NCBI GenBank assembly: GCA_033980235.1
Contig: CM067065.1
Span: forward strand, 4,903,328-4,967,327
Length of the DNA: 64,000 nucleotides
DNA from: Diadema setosum
Lineage: Eukaryota; Echinodermata; Echinoidea; Diadematoida; Diadematidae
Direction: 5' to 3'
A program made the position numbers and the translations under genes. The notes below the pieces were generated by a model. That model did not search any database, had not been told where the DNA came from, and worked only from the letters and a program-made list of their open reading frames with translations. Each line of letters begins with the position of its first letter. The stretch's first letter is position 1. Of this stretch, positions 25,672 through 34,045 are shown piece after piece.

Positions 25672-28600
25672 GTGTGTGTATGTGTATGTGTGTGTGTGTG
25701 TGTGTGCGCGCGCGCGCGATCCTACTGCTCTATATTACGATTGAGTATTCAAATCGACTATTTAAAGAGGAAACACTCGCTTTATTCGTAGTGACAAATC
25801 GGGCTATATCGCAGTGACCATCATCCTGGTCATAGTGCTTGGCAAATCTGAATAGAAGAAAAGGTTAGCTTCTTTTTTTTTTGTTTTTTTGATACATTTT
25901 ATATTTGATACATGTATTCTTATTTTCCTTAGACAGTATAATTCCGTGCGTTTTAGCATCCTGCTTTGTGCATATTTATGGTGCCAAAAATGTACATTAA
26001 ATATATAAAATTACGTTCTAGTTACAAACAAAAAGGGTGGCATTGCACTTCACCCCCATTCACGAGGTATACGTAGAGAATTAACGCGAGTAAAACTAAA
26101 TCGCATCCTATTAAATACTAGAGGAGGCAAGGCTCGCTACAAGTGTCATTGTCATTACCCGGTTGAGAACAGGGTTTTTCCTTCTTTCTCTCTTTCTTTC
26201 TTTTTCACAAGTCGTTTCTACTTTTTTTTTTAAGAAATCGAGGATATGCTTGTCTCGCACTGAGTACGGGACATAAAGCGATTATTTCTTTATGATGGCA
26301 ACTGTATCAAATCGGGGTGACTTGTCGCCTGAAGATCAACGGGTGTATTTTTGTAGAACGACCTTGAATGGATCTCAGATGATTTTTGATAACGGTGGTG
26401 CATTGTCATATCATTTTGGCTTCCCCATAAAGAGCCCGTCTAGCACGCTCTTTCCAAACGGCGGCTTCGCCCGTTTTCAATGGTTCTCACCGGGCGGTAA
26501 ACACAAAGGCGATCGAAGAGCTCGTCTCGGAGAGCTACACGAGTCAGCACGATGGCTTGACGACCTTGTTAGATGTGGGCATGTGATTATCATCAACTTA
26601 TTATCCTGTAAAAAGCGTAACCCTCACACACATTACAGACTGCTACTGAAAAATTCAGCGTTGAGAACTGCAGTCAGTAACTTTGACAGATTCGAATACG
26701 GTAGCCTATGAATGATTATGCATAAGTTTCTTTTGAATAGAGCCTTGCTGATTGGTTGGTCAGCAGTGAGTATAATAGTGCAATCAGTATAATGTCGACC
26801 AGTGGAATTGCTCGAATAGTTCAACTAACGTTGTTGCGAAATGTAGTATGCATGAGCTTTTTGCTCATGCTTTAAAGAGCTCTTCTGATTGGTGGATGAC
26901 TACGTAGTTTGTAATGCATGCAGTCACTAACTTCGGCCAATGGAATTGCTAAAATGGGTCAACTACACCTTTTGCAAAATTAATCATCTATGAGCTTCTT
27001 TAAAGGGGATGGCTAATAACTGATCATTGGGAATCAGTGGGAATGCTGGGGGATGATTTTTCCAAGCCTTGTTTGATTCATTTAAGAACACATTATATAT
27101 CTATTGTTGTGTGAAAATTATTTGCTTCAGAATGGTCTCATATTCAAGTAATGTGCAGTTCAATGTTTCCAGGTTAGCATGCCTGCAGCATACAGTGACG
27201 GGGCGATCGTTAACGGCCAGTTAACGATCGCCCCGTCACTGTACAGGCATGCTTTTTAATCCCCTTTAAACATAAACATAATTATAACTCTTGGACTTGG
27301 TTTGGACTATTTTGCTCAAAAAAAATACAGTTGATATTCTATTTCTAATATGTCTACAAATGGTAGTAACGGGTCAAAGCCAGTTAAAAACATGTAATAA
27401 CTCAGGTAGATTTTCTTCTTCATTTTTTTTTTTTTTTTTTGGGGGGGGGGCGTTCAGACATTATGTTATAAATATCATAACCATGGACCTACAACGAAGA
27501 GGCACTGCATTTGTCATACCGGAAATCCTAAATACCACGTATAAGCAGACATTGTTTGTTTGTTTTTTTGCACACCATGATCTGCTACTCCATGAGTATT
27601 AACAAGCAAAGCAGAAACATTTAGAAACAAACATGATGAGGAAAGGGTTGAACGGCAAATAACGCATTACAGGAAGAAATAGCGATAAATACATGAACTA
27701 ACAGATTAATATGGATTGAGTAGATTCTAATATATAAATGATTATCCATGTATAGATAGACACACATATCATACAACATAAAACAGAGAGAGAGATTCTA
27801 ATAAAATAATTGCCGGGGCTAATTAGCTCTTTCAAGTTCTTTAAAGTTTTGAAATCATATTGCCAGCACAAACCCATTGACAGGCTTGATGGTCAAAACG
27901 AAAATCCTTGACCCAAATAGATTCCAATAGACAGGGTCAATAATTTTCTTCCTCGTGACTGCGTCCCTCATTCATGTCATTGACGCATTGCTGTAGCAAG
28001 CCTTTCATCTAAAGTTTCCATGACAATTAACTCAAATATCACTGGATAACAGCACGTAGAATACAGATCCAGTGTGTTGATTATCCCAGAAGCTTCTGAG
28101 TACCATTTGACTTGACGACACGGTGGCATACGTCATTTTATCAAGTCAACTTAGTATTCTTATTACGGCGACATGTCAAGATATGTAATGGTTTTGTACA
28201 TGTCAATGGTTTTGATTCTCAAAATAAAACGATAACATGTGGTGTCCCACAAGAGAGCTTACTAGGCCCGTTGCTATTCATTATTTATATCAATGATTTT
28301 CATAGATCCTCGGAGAAGCTATCATTCATATTATTCGCGGATGACTCTAACCTTTTCTTTGCCCATCCCGACCCAAATATCTTAGCAAGAACAGTAAACG
28401 AAGAACTGAAAAAGGTTATACAATGGATATACGCAAATAAATTGTCACTTAATATTCAAAAAACAAAATTTATGCTTTTTAGTAACTCTTTAGATAGCCT
28501 CCCGGGCAATATATCATTTGATACTACTCCCCTAGAAGAAATTTCTACTTTTAAATTTCTTGGTGTTTGCGTTGATAACAAGCTTTCATGGAGGAATCAT

Positions 28601-30427
28601 ATTGATAGCATAGTTATTATGTAAAACTATTTCACGAAACATTGGCGTAATGAACAGATTAAAATATTATCTTCCTTCATGTGCATTATTAACTCTTTAC
28701 TCTAGTTTGATACTACCGTATCTAAACTACGGGATTCTTGCTTGGGGTAATACATATCAGATATTACTTGATAAGCTTTTTTTATTGCAAAAGAAAGCAC
28801 TCAGAACTGTTTTTAACCTAACTACACGAGAACATACAGATCCTTTGTTTTTTTACCATAAAATACTAAAAATAAAAGATTTGTATGTGTTTCAACTTGG
28901 TCAGTTCATGTTTAATTATAACAGCAACTTTTTACCCAAAATATTTCACGACTCTTTTCATCGAAACAGTCATGTACATAACTATCCTACGCGACGATCC
29001 AACGAATTCCATCTTCCATTCATGAGAACCGTACATGCCCAAAATACATTTCTGTATACCGGACCCAGACTTTGGAATAATCTAGATAATAGCTTAAAAG
29101 ACTCACCCTCATTCCTCACATTTAAATACAAATTCAGAAAACATTTGTTATCTACTTATAATTCTAGATAATCTGAATTAATTGTTTTAATTTATGCTTG
29201 AGGTTTCACCTGTCCTGATGTCGCAGCACTTGGCGTGTTCTGTATGCAGACCTCTCTTCTCTCTTTATTCTTCTTTCCTCTTCCTTCCTGTCTTTGTTCC
29301 TCGTAGACTTGTATTGTCACCGTCTTCTTCTCTCTTCTCGGTACTGTCTCGCGTCGTATATGTGTGTGGGTAACTGAATGTCTGTACGAGTGTGTCGTCC
29401 TTCTTATATTTTCCCGGTACACCAGTTCAATGAACACCGTCTGGGCATTAGCATTGATACTTATTTCCTATTATTGTCGAAGCCATCGTATAGCTATATT
29501 TTTACAAACGACTTAAGTAATCTATATTTAATATAAATGCTGTAAGAAAATAATAAAACAAACTTGAATAATATATTGCTTACTCATCAATTATCTAGGG
29601 ATCCACGTCCTACAAGCTTAGCTTTTTTGTGGATCGCTATTTTCCAAAATTGAAGTTATTTTCTGAAAGCTCGCGAAGTATACATGTATACGCATCGTTC
29701 CTTCTGATTATTGTACATATGTTGATGTATATAATTTATTTCGTATATTACATGAACCTTTTGTAAAAGTGTAGACAATATCATTTTATGATATGCATAC
29801 TTTGCATTACGTTTTGATTTTCTTTGATTGGAAATAAACTATGATTGAACTTGAACTTGAACTTGAATGTAACCCACCACGTCGAATTATGAACATTGAT
29901 ATGTCGACATGGCGACATAGGCTATCTTGCCATGTCGACTTCCCAAAAGTGTTTGTCGACATGCCGACATAGCTTCCGTATTTTATGCAGGGAGGAGTTG
30001 TCTCAATCTAATTATGCCTAAACTCATGGTTTCAGACGGCAAAGCAAGATCCAGATTGTTTGTTTTCCTCTTTTTTCCGTGTTGTTTTGTGTTAAGGGAT
30101 ATAAGTTCCATCGAAAGACCTCAGTCTCAGTAACATCTAACTTGTTATTGCTTTTTTGTAATCCTATTATTTCTTGCTGAAGAATTGCAACGTCATTAAA
30201 ACTAGCTCTACCTCTGCTTTGAGATTCGACTGAATTCAGGGGATCCTTTACTATTATAGCAACGTATAAAAAAAAGTGTTAAATGTTTGTATATCTATGT
30301 ATTACTTCACCGTTGGGATCATCCAGACAAATTGATCAGATTACTAGCCACGACTAATTGGGATGAATATAATGGATATACGTATGGTCCTCGATCGATA
30401 CTCACCGTATTTTCCGCCCGATGTCAT
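16032..30427 (-). CDS. PLAC8-A: complete five-exon PLAC8-domain (cornifelin-type) protein, 140 aa
   Basis: Coding exons in transcript order: 30427-30406, 19691-19636, 18761-18671, 17758-17619, 16145-16032, totalling 423 nt with stop TAG. Phases agree at every junction (1,0,1,0) and donors and acceptors are GT/AG. The protein has a short polar N-terminus starting MTSGGKYE, a TQPTTTVIQ linker, PREWSSTLCSCFDD (residues 40-53), LCGLFIAPCHQC (58-69), a Cys-rich segment CCVPCCVPG, then MRTQVRGRHNIQ and the C-terminal CQLAREVKNIK (124-134). This order is diagnostic of the PLAC8 family: PREW...C, CxxC in the first hydrophobic turn, MR...R, CQ..RE. Vertebrate relatives are small Cys-rich proteins; plant and fungal relatives affect cell size or metal transport. 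The molecular function here is unknown. The long first intron holds LINE and MITE insertions. Confidence 0.9.
16435..16560. mobile_element. MITE family B, deleted fragment
   Basis: Keeps AGGATACTACAGTTATGG at one end and ATTTCAAAACCGATTGTCAT from the right arm, with the middle lost. Confidence 0.5.
16751..17132. mobile_element. MITE family B, copy 3 (TTAA target)
   Basis: 382 bp between TTAA sites (16747-16750 and 17133-17136). Left end ATGGATCGTATAGTTTTGGT, right end ...TACTGTACCATCCCT, central GTGGGACCCACACTT palindrome. It lies in the last intron of PLAC8-A. Confidence 0.85.
17619..17758 (-). CDS. PLAC8-A coding exon 4
   Basis: 140 nt. Acceptor CTATCAG|GTCTG at 17758 (phase 1), donor ATTCAG|GTATAC at 17619 (phase 0). 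Encodes LCGLFIAPCHQCYIATEMNE, then the Cys pairs CCVPCCVPG, then MIAMRTQVRGRHNIQ. Same length and phases as the PLAC8-B exon at 59431-59570. The plus-strand ORF over it is a shadow. Confidence 0.9.
17825..18625. repeat. Degenerate minisatellite, TTCGTTATTCCGAA type
   Basis: About 800 bp of diverged direct repeats, unit roughly 36-42 bp, alternating TTCGTTATTCCGAAGG with TTCGTTAATCCGAAAATGAA. At the right end (18590-18622) the orientation flips to CGGAATAACGAACC, giving a local palindrome. It fills the intron between PLAC8-A coding exons 3 and 4. The related array at 480-745 is mainly in reverse orientation. Confidence 0.8.
18671..18761 (-). CDS. PLAC8-A coding exon 3
   Basis: 91 nt. Acceptor CATGCAG|GTCACC at 18761 (phase 0), donor CCATCT|GTAAGT at 18671 (phase 1). 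Encodes VTSTNNPLYPRGTPREWSST and LCSCFDDVPI, plus the first base of a Cys completed by exon 4. PREW(S) followed by LC.CF marks the start of the PLAC8 domain. Confidence 0.9.
19215..19580. mobile_element. MITE family B, copy 4
   Basis: Right end ...CTCTACTATCCCT then TTAA (19581-19584). The core GTGGGTCCCACATTT and the ATTTCAAAACCAATTTTCAT arm are present. The left end has decayed, so the start is approximate. Confidence 0.7.
19636..19691 (-). CDS. PLAC8-A coding exon 2
   Basis: 56 nt. Acceptor AATTCAG|AAAAG at 19691 (only phase 1 is open), donor ATTCAG|GTAACC at 19636 (phase 0). Encodes KCESTEVVITQPTTTVIQ. Val/Thr/Gln/Pro-rich linkers of this kind precede the Cys-rich domain in many PLAC8 proteins. 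Confidence 0.85.
19780..19812. repeat. (CA)n microsatellite
   Basis: CA-rich run with a few interruptions. Confidence 0.85.
19858..20105 (-). mobile_element. 3' tail of a minus-strand LINE with (ATTGA)n
   Basis: A pentamer-like ATTGA/ATTGAAGG run followed by TTTTATTTCCATCATT. On the minus strand this reads ...AAATAAAACC(AATTC)n, the simple-repeat tail of a non-LTR element. No coding part remains. Confidence 0.5.
20106..21658. other. PLAC8-A intron 1, mostly unannotated
   Basis: AT-rich. A plus-strand LINE-like tail GGAAAATAAATGAAATGAAA is at about 21089-21130. No exon or structured repeat was recognised elsewhere. Confidence 0.35.
21659..22042. mobile_element. MITE family B, copy 5 (TTAA target)
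   Basis: 384 bp between TTAA sites (21655-21658 and 22043-22046). Ends AGGGTGTGTACAGTTCTGGT and ...GTACTGTACAGTCCCT. Lies in the long first intron of PLAC8-A. Confidence 0.85.
22436..22570 (-). mobile_element. LINE/SINE 3' tail, minus strand
   Basis: GAGTTGAGTTGAGTTGAGTT then TTATTTTATTTCACC. Read on the minus strand it is AAATAAAA(CAACT)n, the same tail type as the tandem array at 30540-31425. Confidence 0.45.
23103..23182. repeat. Poly-C tracts
   Basis: Several runs of 9-18 C interrupted by TTGC and TACC. G-rich on the minus strand. Confidence 0.9.
23311..23659. mobile_element. MITE family B, copy 6
   Basis: Starts AGGGATAATGTACCGTTTTG after TCAA (a mutated TTAA) and ends ...ACTATATTATCCCT before TTAA (23660-23663). 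The central palindrome is degraded. Confidence 0.8.
23660..24966. other. PLAC8-A intron 1, no feature recognised
   Basis: GA-rich stretch and a poly-G run at 24061-24099; otherwise ordinary intronic sequence. Confidence 0.35.
24967..25443. mobile_element. MITE family C, copy 2 (intact)
   Basis: 477 bp. Ends GAGTATATGAATATAAGAAC and ...GTTCTTATATTCAGGTCTTC, flanked by a 4-bp duplication AATT (24963-24966 and 25444-25447). It runs opposite to copy 1 at 6084-7124 and lacks the family D insertion, so it shows the empty site. Confidence 0.85.
25615..25718. repeat. Alternating purine-pyrimidine tract (TG, TA, CG)
   Basis: About 100 bp of TGTA, TG, TA and finally CG dinucleotides. The CGCGCGCGCG end is the classic Z-DNA-prone pattern. 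Confidence 0.9.
26292..26711 (+). other. 139-codon open frame of unknown nature in GC-rich island
   Basis: An ORF beginning MMATVSNRGDLSPEDQ. The segment 26430-26580 is clearly more GC- and CpG-rich than its surroundings and includes a short hairpin ACGGCGGCTTCGCCCGT. I recognise no domain and see no flanking splice sites that would make it an exon. It may be a decayed mobile-element fragment or a chance ORF. Confidence 0.2.
27004..27265. mobile_element. MITE family E, copy 2 (TTAA target, hairpin core)
   Basis: 262 bp between TTAA sites (27000-27003 and 27266-27269). Starts AGGGGATGGCTAATAACTGA and ends ...TTTTTAATCCCCT. A perfect 24-bp inverted repeat with a 5-nt loop GGCCA lies at 27191-27243. 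A truncated relative is at 5567-5812. Confidence 0.8.
27266..28124. other. PLAC8-A intron 1, no feature recognised
   Basis: A T/G homopolymer pair at 27424-27450; otherwise no repeat or exon signal. Confidence 0.35.
28125..29870 (+). mobile_element. 5'-truncated CR1/Jockey-like LINE with 3' UTR
   Basis: Encodes RT motif B region TCGVPQESLLGPLLFIIYIN, motif C FILFADDSNLFF, WIYANKLSLNIQKTKFMLFS and FKFLGVCVDNKLSWRNHID. After a frameshift near 28620 comes the thumb region MNRLKYYLPSC...LPYLNYGILAWGNTY and HNYPTRRSNEFHLP, with a stop near 29170. The 700-bp 3' UTR includes a hairpin at 29600-29635 and ends in GGAAATAAACTATGATTGAA with GAACTT repeats. The endonuclease and the front of the RT are missing. 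A related 3' end lies at 33590-34045. It is inserted in PLAC8-A intron 1, antisense to the gene. Confidence 0.85.
29600..29635 (+). other. Hairpin in LINE 3' UTR
   Basis: GATCCAC (29600-29606) pairs with GTGGATC (29629-29635) around a 22-nt loop containing AAGCTTAGCTT. The related element at 33787-33822 has the same loop pattern with a different but still paired stem. Confidence 0.5.
30406..30427 (-). CDS. PLAC8-A coding exon 1 (start codon)
   Basis: ATG at 30427-30425, seven codons MTSGGKY and one extra base, then donor TACG|GTGAGT at 30406. The phase-1 end completes a Glu codon with exon 2, the only phase open there. The 5' UTR upstream of 30427 is not delimited. Confidence 0.7.
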
Positions 30428-30539
30428 GATGGTTCTCGGTATCGTTCAGCGATATTCGATAATAGGACAGGAGACGTCAGGCCTGGTGACAGCCAATGGA
30501 CAGAGAGGTCTAGAAAAAAAGGTAGAAAGGTAATAATTA

Positions 30540-31425
30540 TTGAGTTGAGTTGAGTTGAGTTGAGTTGAGTTAAGTGGAATTATGTTCAGTTCAGTTGAGC
30601 TTTAATATTTAAACTCATCATTCTCATTTTTCTACATGAAATTCACAATCGATGAAAAAATATGTCAAGAAGATTATAAAGTGCAAAAGTGTGACAACCT
30701 GCGGAAAGAAAGAAAACGCTTCAAAGGGTAGAAAAGTAACATTGAGTTTAGTTTAGATGAGCTGAGCTGAGTTGAACTGAGTAGAGTTCCATTGAGTTGA
30801 GCTTATTTATGTTTTTTTTTCTTCATTTCATTTCATTTCTCCGATTGATATACACAAATAATTAAACATTATGTCAAACATACATTATAAAATGCAAGAG
30901 TTTTGACAACCTGAGGAAAAACTCGTGAAAGGGTATGCCACTCAGTTGATATGAGATGAGTTCAGCTGAGTTATGTTTAGTTCAATTCAAAAAGAGGGTA
31001 TTTCCATCTTGTTCATTTCATTTTCCTACTGAAATACGCAAGCATTGAAACAATTTGTTAAAACATACACTATAAAATGTTAAGGTTTGACAACTAGTTG
31101 AAAAAAAAAAGACGAGAAAGGGTAGAAATGCAACACTCAGCTGAGTTGAGTTCAGATTCAGTTGAGTTGAGCTGAGCTTATTTCTCTTTTTTTATTTCAT
31201 TTTTTTTTCAATTGAAATACACAACACTGAAACAATATTTCAAACAAACATTATAAAATGCAGGAGTTTGAAGACCAGTGATGGGGGGAAAAGAAAACAC
31301 GAGAAAGGGTAGAAAACTAACACTGAGCTGAGTAGAGATTAGTTGAGTTTTTACGTTATAAAATGCAAAGATTGACAACCAGTGGAAACAAAAAGGGTAG
31401 AAAAGTAAAATTGAGTCGAGTCAGA
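30540..31425 (-). repeat. Tandem array of about 100-210 bp units with GAGTTGAGTT blocks
   Basis: Four to five head-to-tail units. Each has a GAGTTGAGTTGAG block, a TTTATTTT/TTCATTT segment, a TATAAAATGCA..TTTGACAACC segment and GAAAGGGTAGAAAAGTAACA. The GACAACC signatures lie near 30693, 30903, 31088, 31267 (diverged) and 31373. On the minus strand each unit ends AAATAA..(CAACT)n, so the array may be stacked 3' ends of one retroelement. Confidence 0.7.
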
Positions 31426-32238
31426 TATACGTAAACTGTAAGAATGTACAAATTGATGACAATAGCAGTGCTCAATTCCGTGACATTAGGCCTACTGACT
31501 ATCGTGATTCACAATCCCAAATTATTCTAAAATTGCAATTATATTAATCAAAAATAAGAGAGGAGAAAATGATAGAGGAGACATCTATCATAAGCAAAGC
31601 CTAACCATACGACATGTATTGGCAGACGCCCTAGCAAATATATAAAATACATTCTAAAAATGCTGATAGAGCTCTGCATAGGGTAAGAGTGGCTGACAAA
31701 ATAAAGTTTAGAGCTTACTATGCATTGTACTTGGCTCTGTTAATGGGATATCATTTTCTAGTATTTTTTTTTCGTACATGCATGGCAGCATAGAGCTGGT
31801 AGTGCGCACCGGCTTACAACCCGACACCTACTCAAACAGAGACACATTATTACACATGCATCCTGCAAGAATAACGGGGTGTGGGTATGTGCTCGGCTCC
31901 GAGCACAATAGTGTCATGGTTTGTTTGGTGGGATTCGAATCCATGAGGGTCTGCCCCATTTGCTTTCGGGTATGCATACCACGTGATCGCAAGAACAAGC
32001 GTTGGTCCCAGCACATTGCGCTGTATTGTCCAAAACAAACAAAGCTCAGAGCGTGCCATGGAACAGCCATTCTGAACTCAGACAGTCATGTGAAATTTCA
32101 CACGTCCTTGTATTGTACCGTTGTTGTAATAAAGTAATGTTCCGTGAACATGATTTTACATATCTCTGTTCAGATCGAGCAAATCTTGGATTGTCAATAT
32201 CGTGGGCAGGACAATACGGCAACTAAAATCAAAGTTAA
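31426..32238. other. Spacer with a possible SINE remnant
   Basis: A B-box-like minus-strand GGATTCGAATCC lies at about 31932-31943, but the expected A box is not convincing. Overlapping ORFs at 31778-32137 are mutual shadows with no domain. Confidence 0.3.
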
Positions 32239-32644
32239 AGGGATGATATAGTTTTGGTTGAGATGGGGGCTTCAGGTTTCCAATTTCTTTTGTGAGACAA
32301 TGAGAAACCTCTTATGATATGATGACAGCCCATACAATTCTAAGAGGAATTCAAAGTTTTAAATTGGTTCTGAATTAAATGGCTTACATATCCAAAACAA
32401 AAAATAACCTAATAAAAGGTGGGACCCACCTTTTTTTTAGGACCACTTTGTTTTATTTTTTTTAGGACCACTTTGTTTTATTTTTTTATATATATATTTC
32501 ATTCATTCCAAAACCAATTTTAACAAATAAACTTTGAATTCCCTTTCGAATTGTATGCCCTTTATGTCATTAGTGGTTTCTAATTATTTCGTAAAAAAAA
32601 TTAAATTCTGAATCCCCCATCTCAACCAAAACTATAGCATCCCT
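32239..32644. mobile_element. MITE family B, copy 7 (TTAA target)
   Basis: Between TTAA sites (32235-32238 and 32645-32648). Ends AGGGATGATATAGTTTTGGT and ...CAAAACTATAGCATCCCT. A 27-bp internal duplication around TTAGGACCACTTTGTTTTAT expands the centre. Confidence 0.85.
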
Positions 32645-32934
32645 TTAACGTGCAACAATGAATATGACAGTATATCTTTAATAATTGCTGGGTAGATACG
32701 AGCGTGTGAGAGAGAGAAAGAGATATACAGACAGATAGACTGTTACACGAAGCAAGAGACAATGCACAATATGTCATGCCGAAAATCCTATGTCAAAACT
32801 TCCGACTTCTCTTCTTTTCTTTTCTTTTTTTTTTGGGGGGGGGATATTATGAAGCAGAGCGGAAGTATGAAAGAAACAGGATGAGAAACGATTGAAAAAT
32901 AAGTAGAATTCCATGTAGAGATATTTACGGAGAG

Positions 32935-33029
32935 ACAGACAGAATAGATAGGGATTGGAATAGATAGATGGAGATATAGTGATAGATAGATAGAGAGCTA
33001 GGTAGATAGATATATAGATAGATAGATAT

Positions 33030-33070
<41 letters not shown>

Positions 33071-33170
33071 CAGATAGATAGATAGATAGATAGATAGATA
33101 GGTAGGTAGGTAGATAGATAGATAGATTAGACTGATAAATGTAGACTTCAATAGATAGACGGATAGCTGA

Positions 33171-33219
<49 letters not shown>

Positions 33220-33256
33220 CATATAGATAGATAGATAGATAGATAGATAAATAGAT
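32935..33256. repeat. (GATA)n microsatellite
   Basis: About 320 bp of AGAT/GATA tetranucleotides with point interruptions. Confidence 0.95.
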
Positions 33257-33259
33257 CTT

Positions 33260-33348
33260 TCGTAGATAATTCCTGAGTGGTTTTTCGTTATCTTACAAAA
33301 ACGCTTGAAACCTGAAACGCCATCTCAACCGAAACCTTATTACCACCT
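33260..33348. mobile_element. MITE family B, right-end fragment
   Basis: TTCCTGAGTGGTTTTTCGTT to CATCTCAACCGAAACCTTAT matches the right quarter of family B, next to the GATA run. Confidence 0.55.
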
Positions 33349-33589
33349 ATATTTAAAGACATCCTTGTCAATCAAACCTTTGATTAACTTACAGACCATA
33401 AAAGTAAAAAATAATAACATCACTGAGGGAGAAAACTGCAAGGATTACCGTATGGTAATATATAACTAAAGTGTAAAAGGAATTCTCAACACAGTAATAG
33501 TGCCAATTTCAAGCATTCTGGAATAACACTCGACCTACGTGTTTCGGAAGGCAGGGGGAATAAGATTACCTTTTCCTGGCATACCCGGC

Positions 33590-34045
33590 CAAAAAGTGTC
33601 TGTGCCATAAGGCGTAATGTGCTATGTTATATAGTTTATATGTTTGCATTGTAAGATATAGTAAGTATTGTTTATAGTATTATTATATCAATGAGTTAAT
33701 GTACAATAGTAGATAGAAGAATTTAATATGAATAGTAATTGGTATAACAAATTAGTGTTGGTATACTGTCGTTGTTTTGTGCCAGTGTTCCACGTCTTAC
33801 AAGCTTGGCTTTTTAGTGGAATACTGTATTCCATCGTTATGATAATTTACTATTTTTGTTGCCATGACAAAGTGCATTATTTCTTCATTACGACATCCTT
33901 CGTGCATATGCTTTATATTGTATTTGGGAAAAAATGCCCTTATCAGACGAATGAAAGACAATTCGACAACTTGTACCACTTTGAATCTAGTTCTGTTTTT
34001 CTTTATTTCTTGATGATGGAAATAAATAAACTATTGAACTGAATT
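33590..34045 (+). mobile_element. 3' UTR remnant of the LINE family seen at 28125-29870
   Basis: Shares TCCACGTC(C/T)TACAAGCTT and the following GCTTTTT segment with 29602-29628, and ends GGAAATAAATAAACTATTGA before a GAATTGATTT tail. Only the 3' end is present. The hairpin stem at 33783-33793/33816-33826 is 11 bp with one G-T pair. Confidence 0.6.

Noticed and set aside
31778..32226. Several overlapping 70-120 codon ORFs on both strands
   Set aside because: They are mutual shadows without domains or splice sites; a SINE B-box-like word lies inside.
32774..33151. 125-codon ORF rich in IYLS repeats
   Set aside because: Product of the GATA tetranucleotide repeat on the minus strand.
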